Assembly: GCA_910577685.1 (NCBI GenBank)
Contig: CAJTOH010000001.1
Location: 1-64,000 of the forward strand
Direction of reading: 5' to 3'
DNA length: 64,000 nt
From: an uncultured Dorea sp.
GTDB lineage: Bacteria; Bacillota; Clostridia; Lachnospirales; Lachnospiraceae
The notes under the pieces are model-generated. The model was not told where the DNA came from, did no database searches, and worked only from the letters and a program-made list of their open reading frames with translations. A program made the position numbers and the translations under genes. Positions 50,517 to 59,313 of the stretch are shown here, piece after piece. The number at the start of each line of letters is the position of its first letter. Position 1 is the first letter of the stretch.

Positions 50517-51257
50517 ATGTTAAATGGAAAAGTAGCAGTCGTGACGGGAGCGTCGCGGGGAATCGGAAGGGACATTGCCAAAAAGCTCGCTTCATCGGGG
50601 GCGTTTGTGATCGTTAATTATAACGGATCCGGGGAACGCGCCGAGGAAGTGAAGCGTGAGATCGAGGCGGACGGAGGATCGGCGGCTGTGTATCAGTGCG
50701 ATGTGTCCGACTATGAGAAATGCGGGGCGTTTATTCAGGATGTAGCCGCGCAGTACGGGCATTTGGATATTCTGGTCAACAATGCGGGCGTTACGCAGGA
50801 CGGGCTTCTGATGAAGATGACGGAGGAGGCTTTCGACAGGGTGATGGATACGAATCTAAAGGGTACGTTTCATACGATCCGGTTTGCGAGCCGTCTGATG
50901 ATCAAGCAGAGAAGCGGGCGCATTATCAACATGTCCTCCGTCGTGGGAGTGACAGGGAACGCCGGACAGGCGAATTACGCGGCGTCCAAAGCAGGTATAA
51001 TCGGACTTACCAAGGCGGCGGCAAGGGAGCTTGCGCCCCGGGGAATTACGGTAAACGCGATTGCGCCGGGATTTATCGAGACAGATATGACAAGCGTTCT
51101 GTCCGAGAAGGTAAAAGAAGCAACCGTGACGCAGATCCCCCTCGGGAGTTTCGGGAAACCGGAACAGGTGGCTGCTGCTGCGGCATTTCTGGCATCGGAG
51201 GACGCCGGATACATTACCGGACAGGTGCTGCATGTGGATGGCGGCATGGTTATGTAA
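50517..51257 (+). CDS. fabG: 3-oxoacyl-ACP reductase
   Basis: 246 aa SDR. NADPH loop TGASRGIGRDIAKKL, NNAGVTQDGLLMKM, catalytic Ser in INMSSVVG and YAASKAGIIG (Tyr-x3-Lys), C-terminal GQVLHVDGGMVM. Reduces beta-ketoacyl-ACP. Starts about 70 bp after fabD with GGCGGGGTAAAAT. Confidence 0.97.
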   Translation: MLNGKVAVVTGASRGIGRDIAKKLASSGAFVIVNYNGSGERAEEVKREIEADGGSAAVYQCDVSDYEKCGAFIQDVAAQYGHLDILVNNAGVTQDGLLMKMTEEAFDRVMDTNLKGTFHTIRFASRLMIKQRSGRIINMSSVVGVTGNAGQANYAASKAGIIGLTKAAARELAPRGITVNAIAPGFIETDMTSVLSEKVKEATVTQIPLGSFGKPEQVAAAAAFLASEDAGYITGQVLHVDGGMVM

Positions 51258-51343
51258 TGTATTCTGTGCGCGGCTGTACGTACTTGTTTGCATATATATG
51301 GCGGAATGTTATGTTCTCATGTCTTGGAAAGGAATGACAAAGT

Positions 51344-52582
51344 ATGAAAAGAAGAGTTGTAGTGACCGGGCTTGGAGCCGTAACGCCTATCGGTAATACC
51401 GTGGAAGAGTTCTGGGATAATGTAAAAGCGGGAAAAGTCGGAATCGGAGAGATAACCAAGTTCGATACTTCTGATTATAAAGTGAAGATCGCAGCGGAGG
51501 TAAAAGATTTTTCTGCGAAAGACTATATGGATTTTAAGGCGGCAAAGCGTATGGAGCTTTTTTCCCAGTATGCGGTGGCTGCGGCGGAAGAAGCGTATCA
51601 AGATTCCGGCCTTGATCTTGGAGAGGAGGATCCGTACCGGGCGGGCGTGATTGTCGGTTCAGGGATCGGAAGCCTTCAAGTTGTGGAGAGAGAGTATGAG
51701 AAGATACTGACCAAAGGGCCGGGAAGGGTGAATCCGCTGATGGTGCCGCTGATGATTTCTAATATGGCGGCAGGAAATATTTCCATTCATTTGGGTCTGA
51801 AAGGAAAATGTACGAATGTGGTGACAGCGTGCGCATCCGGTACCAACTGTATCGGCGACTCTTTGCGCGCCATCCAGTACGGCGATGCGGACATCATGTT
51901 TGCGGGCGGTACGGAAAGCTGTATCTGTCCGACCGGAGTGGCGGGCTTTACCAGCCTGACTGCCTTATCTGCTTCCTGTGATCCTTTAAGGGCGTCGATT
52001 CCGTTTGACAAGGAACGGGACGGATTCGTACTGGGAGAAGGAGCCGGAGTGGTTGTATTAGAAGAATTGGAGCATGCCGTAAAAAGAGGCGCAAGGATTT
52101 ATGCGGAGGTTGCGGGGTACGGCGCGACGGGAGACGCATTCCATATTACATCCCCGGCGGAGGACGGCGGCGGCGCGGCAAAGGCCATGACTCTCGCTAT
52201 GGAAGAAGGCGGTATCCTTCCGACGCAGGTGGATTACATCAACGCCCATGGGACGGGAACCCACCACAACGATCTTTTTGAGACGAGGGCGATCAAATTG
52301 GCGTTTGGAGACGCGGCGAAGGATGTGGTGATCAATTCAACCAAGTCCATGATCGGGCATCTGCTCGGGGCTGCCGGCGGAGTGGAGTTTATCGTCTGCG
52401 TGAAGACGATTCAGGACGGTTTTATCCATCAGACCATGGGAACAAGGGAGACTGACGAGCAATGCGACCTGAATTATGCGGTCGGCGCGCCGATTGAGAA
52501 GGAGGTAAACTATGCCCTTACCAATTCGTTAGGATTTGGAGGGCATAACGCTACATTACTTCTGAAAAAATACGAGGGTTAG
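51344..52582 (+). CDS. fabF: Beta-ketoacyl-ACP synthase II
   Basis: 412 aa elongating condensing enzyme. Catalytic Cys163 in NVVTACASGTNCIGDSL, His in YINAHGTGTHHND and His in KSMIGHLLGAAGGVE; starts KRRVVVTGLGAVTPIGNTVE. Normal length. Ribosome site GGAAAGGAATG. About 86 bp separate it from fabG without a visible promoter. Confidence 0.97.
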   Translation: MKRRVVVTGLGAVTPIGNTVEEFWDNVKAGKVGIGEITKFDTSDYKVKIAAEVKDFSAKDYMDFKAAKRMELFSQYAVAAAEEAYQDSGLDLGEEDPYRAGVIVGSGIGSLQVVEREYEKILTKGPGRVNPLMVPLMISNMAAGNISIHLGLKGKCTNVVTACASGTNCIGDSLRAIQYGDADIMFAGGTESCICPTGVAGFTSLTALSASCDPLRASIPFDKERDGFVLGEGAGVVVLEELEHAVKRGARIYAEVAGYGATGDAFHITSPAEDGGGAAKAMTLAMEEGGILPTQVDYINAHGTGTHHNDLFETRAIKLAFGDAAKDVVINSTKSMIGHLLGAAGGVEFIVCVKTIQDGFIHQTMGTRETDEQCDLNYAVGAPIEKEVNYALTNSLGFGGHNATLLLKKYEG

Positions 52583-52597
52583 GAGAGGCGATAGCAT

Positions 52598-53080
52598 ATG
52601 GAGATAGAAAACCTTATCAAATTGATTGAGACTGTGTCTGCATCTGAACTTACCGGATTTAAGTATGAAGAAAATGGAGTAAAGCTGCATTTGACAAAGA
52701 AGAAGCAGATTCAGGCGGCTGCGCCGGGGGAGGTATCCGCGGTCTCAGAAGGGAATCCGGCGTCGAACTTAAGGGATTACGCGGCCGGCCCTATTACGGA
52801 AAATATCCGCAGCGGCGCAGAAGAAGCGGTTATCCGGAAACCGGAAGGAAAGCTTGTGGAATCTCCGTTAGTCGGGACTTTCTATGCCGCTCCCTCGGAA
52901 GACGCCGCTCCTTTCGTAGCGGTTGGCGATACGGTTAAGAAGGGGCAGACCTTAGCCATTATCGAGGCTATGAAACTGATGAATGAGATTGAGAGCGAGT
53001 ATGACGGAACGGTTGCGGAGATCTTGGTGGAAAACGGGAAACCTGTGGAATACGGGCAGCCCCTGTTTAGGATTTCCTGA
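52598..53080 (+). CDS. accB: Biotin carboxyl carrier protein
   Basis: 160 aa subunit of acetyl-CoA carboxylase. Biotin is attached to Lys126 in IIEAMKLMNEIESEYDG. An N-terminal helical domain (MEIENLIKLIETVSASELTG) and a variable linker (residues 45-90) precede the biotinyl domain, which begins VESPLVGTFYAAPSEDA. 15 bp after fabF. Confidence 0.96.
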   Translation: MEIENLIKLIETVSASELTGFKYEENGVKLHLTKKKQIQAAAPGEVSAVSEGNPASNLRDYAAGPITENIRSGAEEAVIRKPEGKLVESPLVGTFYAAPSEDAAPFVAVGDTVKKGQTLAIIEAMKLMNEIESEYDGTVAEILVENGKPVEYGQPLFRIS

Positions 53081-53108
53081 CCGGACGAAGGGATTATAGG
53101 AGGTTATC

Positions 53109-53534
53109 ATGCATTTAGACATAAACCAGATAAAAGAAATCATTCCCCACAGACACCCTTTCCTTCTCATCGACTATATTGAAGATTACGGGCCGGGACA
53201 GTTTGCCGTAGGCTATAAGTGCGTTACTTACCGCGAAGAATTCTTCGCCGGCCATTTCCCGAAGGAGCCGGTGATGCCGGGAGTCTTGACGGTGGAGGCG
53301 CTGGCGCAGGTTGGCGCGGTCGCGATTCTGAGCGTGGAGGAAAACAAAGGAAAAACGGCTTATTTTGGCGGTATCAATAAATGTAAGTTCAAGGGAAAGA
53401 TTGTGCCGGGCGATAAGGTTCGTCTGGAGACGCGTATTATTAAGCAGAAAGGACCGGTCGGAGTCGGCGAGGCGGTTGCCAGCGTGGATGGGAAGCCGGT
53501 TGTGACGGCGGAATTGACATTTATGATTGGATAG
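53109..53534 (+). CDS. fabZ: 3-hydroxyacyl-ACP dehydratase
   Basis: 141 aa hotdog-fold dehydratase. Motifs IPHRHPFLLIDYIEDYGPGQ with catalytic His, FFAGHFPKEPVMPGVLTVEA with catalytic Glu. Ribosome site TAGGAGGTTATC. No fabA or fabM is present in the cluster, so how double bonds are made is not evident here. Confidence 0.97.
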   Translation: MHLDINQIKEIIPHRHPFLLIDYIEDYGPGQFAVGYKCVTYREEFFAGHFPKEPVMPGVLTVEALAQVGAVAILSVEENKGKTAYFGGINKCKFKGKIVPGDKVRLETRIIKQKGPVGVGEAVASVDGKPVVTAELTFMIG

Positions 53535-53543
53535 GTGAGATAC

Positions 53544-54920
53544 ATGATTAAAAAAGTATTAATTGCCAACCGCGGCGAGATTGCCGTACGGATTATCCGT
53601 GCATGCAGGGAGATGGGAATCGAGACGGTCGCGGTATATTCCGAGGCTGACAGGGAAGCTCTTCATACGAAGCTTGCGGATGAGTCGGTTTGTATCGGCC
53701 CCGCGCCCTCCTCGGAGAGCTATCTGAGTATGGACCGTATCATAAGCGCGACCATTATAACGGGCGCCGACGCCATACATCCGGGATTCGGTTTTTTATC
53801 AGAGAACAGCAGATTTGCCGAGCTGTGCGAACAGTGCAGCATTACGTTTATCGGACCGAATTCCAAGGTTATTGCTAAGCTTGGAAACAAACAGGAGGCA
53901 AGAAACACCATGGCAGAGGCGGGTGTGCCTGTGATCCCGGGAAGCACCGAACCGATCTATGACGCGGCTGCGGGCGCTGAGATTGCGGCGGAAGTCGGCT
54001 ATCCGGTAATCGTAAAAGCGGCTCTGGGAGGCGGCGGAAAAGGGATGCGCGTCGCCAACACACCGGAAGAGTTCGAACAGAGTTTTCTGACCGCGCAGAA
54101 AGAAACCCGGATGGCGTTTGGCGACGATACCATGTATATCGAACATTTCGTACAGCATCCCAGACATATCGAGTTTCAGGTTCTTGCGGATCATTACGGC
54201 AATGTGGTCCACTTAGGGGAGCGCGACTGTTCTATTCAGCGTAATCACCAGAAGATGATCGAGGAGTCGCCCTCCGCCGCTCTGTCCTCAAAGCTTCGTA
54301 TGCAGATGGGGGATGCGGCCGTCAGGGCGGCGAAGGCGTCCGGTTACCAGAATGCCGGAACCATAGAGTTTCTTTTGGAAAAGAACGGGAATTTTTATTT
54401 TATGGAAATGAATACCCGTATTCAGGTGGAGCATCCGGTCACGGAATGGGTGACGGGAATCGATCTGATCAAGGAGCAGATAAGGATTGCTTCGGGAAAG
54501 AAGCTTTCGTTCGGCCAGAGCGATATTCATCTGAACGGTCATTCCATCGAATGTAGGATTAATGCGGAGAATCCCGCGAAGGGGTTCCGTCCTTCCCCTG
54601 GTACGGTTACCGATATGTATCTGCCGGGGGGAAAGGGAATACGGATTGACTCTGCTATTTACAGCGGATATGCAATTCCGCCCTACTATGATTCTATGGT
54701 GGCGAAGCTGAGCGTTTGGGCGAAGAACCGGGGCGAGGCGGTGCGAAAGATGCAGAGCGCCTTGGGCGAGGTGATTATCGAGGGAATCGAGACGAACGTC
54801 GATTATCAGTATGAGATCCTGAACCATCCGAAATATCTGTCCGGCGACGTTGATATTGAGTTTATAGCGGAGAATGAAAAGACGCTGGCGCAGGCTGTGA
54901 GCAAAGCAAGTATTGTATAA
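53544..54920 (+). CDS. accC: Biotin carboxylase
   Basis: 458 aa ATP-grasp enzyme carboxylating AccB-biotin. ATG 53544 yields the canonical start MIKKVLIANRGEIAVRIIRA; a GTG three codons earlier is less likely. Motifs: KAALGGGGKGMRVAN (ATP), ERDCSIQRNHQKMIEESPS, EMNTRIQVEHPVTEWV. Length normal. 9 bp after fabZ. Confidence 0.97.
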   Translation: MIKKVLIANRGEIAVRIIRACREMGIETVAVYSEADREALHTKLADESVCIGPAPSSESYLSMDRIISATIITGADAIHPGFGFLSENSRFAELCEQCSITFIGPNSKVIAKLGNKQEARNTMAEAGVPVIPGSTEPIYDAAAGAEIAAEVGYPVIVKAALGGGGKGMRVANTPEEFEQSFLTAQKETRMAFGDDTMYIEHFVQHPRHIEFQVLADHYGNVVHLGERDCSIQRNHQKMIEESPSAALSSKLRMQMGDAAVRAAKASGYQNAGTIEFLLEKNGNFYFMEMNTRIQVEHPVTEWVTGIDLIKEQIRIASGKKLSFGQSDIHLNGHSIECRINAENPAKGFRPSPGTVTDMYLPGGKGIRIDSAIYSGYAIPPYYDSMVAKLSVWAKNRGEAVRKMQSALGEVIIEGIETNVDYQYEILNHPKYLSGDVDIEFIAENEKTLAQAVSKASIV

Positions 54921-54934
54921 AAAGGTGACATTTT

Positions 54935-56695
54935 ATGAAGCTGGATAACGTGTTTAAGAAGACCAGACATTCGTCTGGAAGAAAAGGATATATTTCGCTG
55001 AATTCCGCAAAACCGGAGGTGCCGGAAGGTCTTTTGCGGAAATGTAATAAATGCGGCGGCGCAATTATTTCCGAGGATGTAAAAAGCGATTATTATATCT
55101 GCCCCAAATGCGGGGGATATTTCCGCGTGCATGCGTACCGCCGTATCGAAATGGTGGCGGATGCAGACACCTTCGAGGAATGGGACGCGGACCTTACGAC
55201 GCCGAACCCGTTGGAATACAAAGGATATGAGGAGAAACTGAGCGCTCTTCAGGAGAAAACAGGTCTCAGAGAGGCAATCGTCACGGGAAAAGCGCGCATT
55301 GACGGGACGGAAGTGGTCTTGGGCGTCTGCGACGGGCGTTTTCTCATGGCAAGTATGGGCGAGGTGGTAGGCGAGAAGATCGCCAGAGCGGTGGAACGCG
55401 CGACGCAGGAACGGCTTCCGGTCATTCTGTTCGCCTGTTCCGGAGGCGCGAGGATGCAGGAGGGGATCGTTTCCCTCATGCAGATGGCCAAAACTTCGGC
55501 GGCCTTGAAGCTTCACAGCGACGCGGGTCTTTTATATATCAGCGTGCTCACGGATCCGACCACCGGAGGGGTGACGGCCAGCTTCGCCATGTTAGGCGAC
55601 GTGATACTGGCGGAGCCGAAGGCGCTGATTGGATTTGCAGGGCCGAGAGTGATTGAACAGACTATCGGACAGAAATTGCCCAAAGGCTTTCAGCGGTCTG
55701 AGTTTTTGTTGGAACATGGTTTTATAGATGGAATTGTGGAGCGGTCCGCACTTAAGGAAACCCTTTCCCACATTTTGCTGGTACACGAGTCGGGCAGAAC
55801 CCATGCCGGGGAAGCGGCCGGGGACAAGGCCGCCGGAAGCGGCGCGGAATATGGCGGCATGACGAAGGAAGGCGCGCCGGATGCGGGAAACGGCTTATCT
55901 GTCAATAACAGGCTGGCCAAAGCGTGGGACCGGGTGTTGCTGTCCCGTATGAACGACCGCCCTGTGGGAAGCGACTATATCCGGGAATTGTTTACGGATT
56001 TTATTGAGTTCCACGGAGACAGGTATTTTGCAGACGACAAGGCTGTGATCGGCGGTATTGCCAGATTCCGCGGGCGTCCTGTGACCGTGATTGCGCAGGC
56101 GAAGGGGACGAATACCAAGGAGAATATCGAGCGTAATTTCGGTATGCCTTCGCCGGACGGTTACCGTAAAGCCCTGCGGTTGATGAAGCAGGCGGAGAAA
56201 TTCCGCCGGCCTGTGATCTGTCTTGTGGACACTCCGGGCGCATTTTGCGGGCTGGAGGCCGAAGAGCGGGGGCAGGGAGAAGCGATCGCAAGAAATATCT
56301 ATGAGATGTCAGGGTTAAAGGTTCCGGTACTCTCTATTATTATAGGAGAGGGCGGAAGCGGCGGAGCCCTTGCCATGGCTACGGCGGACGAAGTGTGGAT
56401 GCTGGAAAACTCCATTTACTCCATTCTGTCTCCGGAAGGATTTGCAAGTATCCTGTGGAAGGATAGCTCTAAGGCGAAGGAAGCGGCTGAGGTGATGCGT
56501 CTGACGGCTGAGGATTTATACCGGATGGGTATGGTGGAGCAGGTTCTGGCGGAACCTTCCACATACACCATCGAAAATCTGAAAGAAGTAACAGGAAAGC
56601 TGGCAAGTAAGATCGAAGATTTTTTGAACAGATATGGAGAGATGTCGGAGGCGGAGCTTACGAAACACAGGTACGACAGGTTCCGCAGCATGTAA
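54935..56695 (+). CDS. accDA: Fused acetyl-CoA carboxylase carboxyltransferase (AccD-AccA)
   Basis: 586 aa single chain holding both halves of the carboxyltransferase, which transfers CO2 from AccB to acetyl-CoA. Residues 1-280 are AccD: four-Cys zinc ribbon (CNKCGG and CPKCGG, near residues 37-60), CSGGARMQEGIVSLMQMAKT, GGVTASFAMLGDV. A spacer (about 287-325, rich in Gly, Ala, Glu) leads to AccA: FTDFIEFHGDRYFADDKAVI, QAKGTNTKENIERNFGMPSP, GQGEAIARNIYEMSGLKVPV. The AccA part lacks most of the usual N-terminal helical region. The fusion keeps both active-site halves at 1:1. The stop codon lies in the left copy of an 8-bp duplication left by a MITE. Confidence 0.95.
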   Translation: MKLDNVFKKTRHSSGRKGYISLNSAKPEVPEGLLRKCNKCGGAIISEDVKSDYYICPKCGGYFRVHAYRRIEMVADADTFEEWDADLTTPNPLEYKGYEEKLSALQEKTGLREAIVTGKARIDGTEVVLGVCDGRFLMASMGEVVGEKIARAVERATQERLPVILFACSGGARMQEGIVSLMQMAKTSAALKLHSDAGLLYISVLTDPTTGGVTASFAMLGDVILAEPKALIGFAGPRVIEQTIGQKLPKGFQRSEFLLEHGFIDGIVERSALKETLSHILLVHESGRTHAGEAAGDKAAGSGAEYGGMTKEGAPDAGNGLSVNNRLAKAWDRVLLSRMNDRPVGSDYIRELFTDFIEFHGDRYFADDKAVIGGIARFRGRPVTVIAQAKGTNTKENIERNFGMPSPDGYRKALRLMKQAEKFRRPVICLVDTPGAFCGLEAEERGQGEAIARNIYEMSGLKVPVLSIIIGEGGSGGALAMATADEVWMLENSIYSILSPEGFASILWKDSSKAKEAAEVMRLTAEDLYRMGMVEQVLAEPSTYTIENLKEVTGKLASKIEDFLNRYGEMSEAELTKHRYDRFRSM

Positions 56696-56725
56696 ATCGT
56701 TACTGCTCGCCAGTAACTGTAAATC
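56691..56725. mobile_element. Tip-only MITE remnant with 8-bp duplication
   Basis: GTTACTG (56699-56705), five bases, CAGTAAC (56711-56717) form a hairpin flanked by the 8-bp direct repeat TGTAAATC (56691-56698 and 56718-56725). The tips are the terminal bases of the MITE at 13901-14042 and the duplication length is the same, so this looks like the same element with its middle deleted, or its minimal footprint. The insertion sits on the accDA stop codon without altering the protein. Confidence 0.65.
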
Positions 56726-56863
56726 AGCATGGGAATTGCCTGTATGGGAGGAATATTTTCCTTATGGCAGGCAGGAGGTAATCGATTCACAGGTAATCTG
56801 CGTTCAGGACTTGGAAAAGAATATGACGATACCTGTGTATTGATTACAAAGAGGAGAATAACC

Positions 56864-58054
56864 ATGAGAGAACAAAAACTAAAAATTGGAAGTATAGAAG
56901 CAAGCGTCCCCATATTACAGGGCGGAATGGGAGTAGGCATCAGCCTTGGAAATCTGGCGGGAGCAGTTGCGAAAGCGGGCGGCATAGGGGTAATCTCTGC
57001 CGCCCAGATTGGTTTTAGGGAGCCTGATTTTGATACGAATACGAAGGCCGCGAATTTAAGGGCTATTAAGAAAGAATATGAGAAGGCAAGAGCGATTGCG
57101 CCGGACGGAATTATAGGCTTCAATCTCATGGTGGCGATGCGCCATTACGAGGAGTACGTCAGGGCGGCCATCGACGCGGGGGCGGACATTATCATTTCCG
57201 GGGCGGGGCTTCCCACGGAGCTGCCGAAGATCGCCGGGGAGTCGGAGGTGAAACTGGCTCCGATTATATCGACGGAGAAATCTGCGAAAGTTATTTTAAA
57301 ATACTGGGGGAAGAAGTATGGGCGTATGCCGGATTTGCTGGTAATAGAAGGACCGAAGGCGGGAGGACATCTTGGATTTACGAAGGAGCAGTTAGGCAGG
57401 TATTTGGAACAGGCGGAAGCCCCGGTAGAAACAGGCGGCAGTCCGGAACAGGAGGAATCCCCGGTAGAAACAGGAGGCAGTCCGGAACAGGAGGAATCTC
57501 CGGTAGAAACAGTCGGTAGTCCTAACGGGAACGAGGCGTACGACGGAGAAGTGCGGAAGATTCTGGATACCGTAAAGATATATGAGGAACAATATAAATG
57601 CAGGATTCCGACGGCGCTTGGCGGCGGAATCGAGAACCGGGAACAGGCGGCCCATGCGTTTTCCCTTGGCGTGGACGCCGTACAGGTGGCTACTAGGTTT
57701 GTAACCACAGAAGAGTGCGATGCCGACATTCGGTATAAGGAAGCTTATATTCATGCAAATGAATCGGATATCGCCATTGTGAAAAGCCCGGTGGGGATGC
57801 CGGGGAGGGCGATTATGAATCCGTTTATGAAAAAGGTGATGGCCGGGGAGCGGATTTCCCACAGTCCCTGCCATGGATGCCTTAAGGAATGTAATCCGGC
57901 AGATATCCCGTACTGCATTACGGACGCGCTGATCCATGCGGCCAAAGGGGAGGTGGAGGACGCGCTGTTATTCTGCGGCGCGTATGCCTATAAGGCAAAA
58001 GGATTGGAAACTGTAAAAGAAGTTGTTGATTCTCTGATGGCAGAGAGGGTATAA
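56864..58054 (+). CDS. Nitronate monooxygenase / FabK-like flavoprotein with repeat insert
   Basis: 396 aa FMN TIM-barrel of the nitronate monooxygenase family, paralogous to FabK upstream. ATG 56864 follows AAGAGGAGAATAACC; a start at 56729 would add an improbable leader. Core motifs: PILQGGMGVGISLGNLAGAV, ISAAQIGF, VIEGPKAGGHLGFTKEQL, ALGGGIENREQAAHAFSLGV and VQVATRFVTTEECDAD. Between the GGHLGF loop and ALGGG a segment absent from relatives carries 13-residue repeats PVETGGSPEQEES (residues 187-220). The C-terminal GMPGRAIMNPFMKKV and a Cys-containing CHGCLKECNPADIPYC segment are also characteristic of this subfamily; those cysteines may bind a metal. The role in the cluster is unclear. 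Confidence 0.85.
   Translation: MREQKLKIGSIEASVPILQGGMGVGISLGNLAGAVAKAGGIGVISAAQIGFREPDFDTNTKAANLRAIKKEYEKARAIAPDGIIGFNLMVAMRHYEEYVRAAIDAGADIIISGAGLPTELPKIAGESEVKLAPIISTEKSAKVILKYWGKKYGRMPDLLVIEGPKAGGHLGFTKEQLGRYLEQAEAPVETGGSPEQEESPVETGGSPEQEESPVETVGSPNGNEAYDGEVRKILDTVKIYEEQYKCRIPTALGGGIENREQAAHAFSLGVDAVQVATRFVTTEECDADIRYKEAYIHANESDIAIVKSPVGMPGRAIMNPFMKKVMAGERISHSPCHGCLKECNPADIPYCITDALIHAAKGEVEDALLFCGAYAYKAKGLETVKEVVDSLMAERV
57407..57523 (+). repeat. 39-bp tandem repeat inside the flavoprotein gene
   Basis: Two full 39-bp units (57422-57460 and 57461-57499) plus a partial third (57500-57523), preceded by a partial copy of the unit's end (57407-57421). Each unit encodes 13 residues, so copy-number change keeps the reading frame. 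Confidence 0.85.
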
Positions 58055-58146
58055 TAGAAGGCAGCGGGACTGTTTCGATCCGGTTTTTATTTGGGAAGTG
58101 TGTAGTGAATAGGTTTTGGTTCCTAAAGAAGGAGAGAAAAGCAGGA

Positions 58147-58602
58147 ATGGAAAAGGCGTATGTGACGATTAATAATGTCCTGGTAAATCTGATCAATGAG
58201 ATCTGGGTGCTTGAGGAGAAGGCGATCATTACGGAGGAGTTTAAGGATCTTACCAATAATGATATGCATGTTATCGAGGCAGTCGGCACAGGCGACGGTA
58301 AGAATATGTCTTCCATTGCCAAGAAACTGAATATTACGGTAGGTTCTCTTACGACCGCCATGAATAGTCTTGTGAATAAGAAATATGTGGAACGACGCAG
58401 GAGTGAAGAAGACCGCAGGGTGGTGTTTGTGAAGCTGACGCAGAAAGGGGTTAAGGCTTACAGGCACCATGAGGATTATCATAGACAGATGACCCAGGCT
58501 GTGGTGGATAAGCTGGACGATACGGAGATGCCGGTTCTGCTTAAGACGCTGGACGCTCTGTCGGAGTTCTTCGCCGGATATAGTAAGAAAAAGGAGTCGT
58601 AG
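58147..58602 (+). CDS. fabT: MarR-family repressor, FabT-like
   Basis: 151 aa winged-helix regulator. ATG 58147 with GCAGGA immediately upstream and AAGGAG further out. Motifs: DLTNNDMHVIEAVGTGDGKN, MSSIAKKLNITVGSLTTAMN (recognition helix), LVNKKYVERRRSEEDRRVVF (wing) and VKLTQKGVKAYRHHEDYHRQ. Length and sequence agree with FabT-type repressors of fatty-acid synthesis, and FabT-type palindromes occur at the fabH promoter. In streptococci fabT is near the front of the cluster; here it is last. Acyl-ACP is the usual corepressor by family. Confidence 0.82.
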   Translation: MEKAYVTINNVLVNLINEIWVLEEKAIITEEFKDLTNNDMHVIEAVGTGDGKNMSSIAKKLNITVGSLTTAMNSLVNKKYVERRRSEEDRRVVFVKLTQKGVKAYRHHEDYHRQMTQAVVDKLDDTEMPVLLKTLDALSEFFAGYSKKKES

Positions 58603-58605
58603 GCT

Positions 58606-59262
58606 ATGGTGAGAGGTGTTATTTTTGATATGGATGGATTAATGCTCGATTCGGAGAGGCTTACCTCGGGTTTCTGGAAGCAGGCGGGAGAGAGGATCGG
58701 AGCGGATATCCCCATGGAATTTCTGGACAGTTTCCGGGGCAGGAATCCGCAGGCGATTCAGGAGGCGTTTCTTGAGCAGTTCGGGCCGGAATTTGAATTT
58801 GAGCGCTGCAGGGATATCAAGACGCAGCTTCAGCACGAGTATGTGAAGAAGGAAGGTATGCCGCTCAAGAAGGGGCTGACTGAGCTGCTGGATTATCTGA
58901 AAGAGAAAGGAATCCGGATGGCGGTAGCGACTTCCACGGACCGCAGACTGGCGGATGCGATGCTTGAAAAAGCCGGAGTCAGGGAATATTTTGACGCGTT
59001 TGTTTACGGGGATATGGTGGAGAGAAGCAAACCGTATCCGGATATTTTCCTGAAAGCGGCAGAGGAGATCGGAGTAACGATCGAGGAATGTCTGGTTCTG
59101 GAGGACAGTATCGCAGGGGTGGAAGCGGGGAAAGCGTTCGGCGGGTATATTATCCATATTCCGGATATCATCTTGGTGCCGGATGCGGTAAAGGAAGGAA
59201 TTACGGCGCAGTTTGAAAGTCTTTTTGATGTGATTGGGTGGATAGAGAGCAGGAATTATTAG
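58606..59262 (+). CDS. HAD-family phosphatase, beta-PGM-like
   Basis: 218 aa haloacid-dehalogenase phosphatase. Motif I VIFDMDGLMLDSERL (Asp nucleophile and acid Asp), motif II VATSTDRRLA, motif III KPYPDIFLKAAEE, motif IV VLEDSIAGVEAGKA; an alpha-helical cap (residues 20-90) places it in the beta-phosphoglucomutase-like branch. The substrate cannot be named. It begins 3 bp after the MarR gene, so it is cotranscribed. Confidence 0.88.
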   Translation: MVRGVIFDMDGLMLDSERLTSGFWKQAGERIGADIPMEFLDSFRGRNPQAIQEAFLEQFGPEFEFERCRDIKTQLQHEYVKKEGMPLKKGLTELLDYLKEKGIRMAVATSTDRRLADAMLEKAGVREYFDAFVYGDMVERSKPYPDIFLKAAEEIGVTIEECLVLEDSIAGVEAGKAFGGYIIHIPDIILVPDAVKEGITAQFESLFDVIGWIESRNY

Positions 59263-59313
59263 ACGGAATATTTTTGCGACGGCTATATTGGCAGAAAAAG
59301 AGGTGCGAGGGCT

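Noticed and set aside
57407..57523. Regularly spaced repeats considered as a CRISPR array
   Set aside because: The units are contiguous tandem copies of 39 bp with no spacers and lie in frame inside a coding gene.
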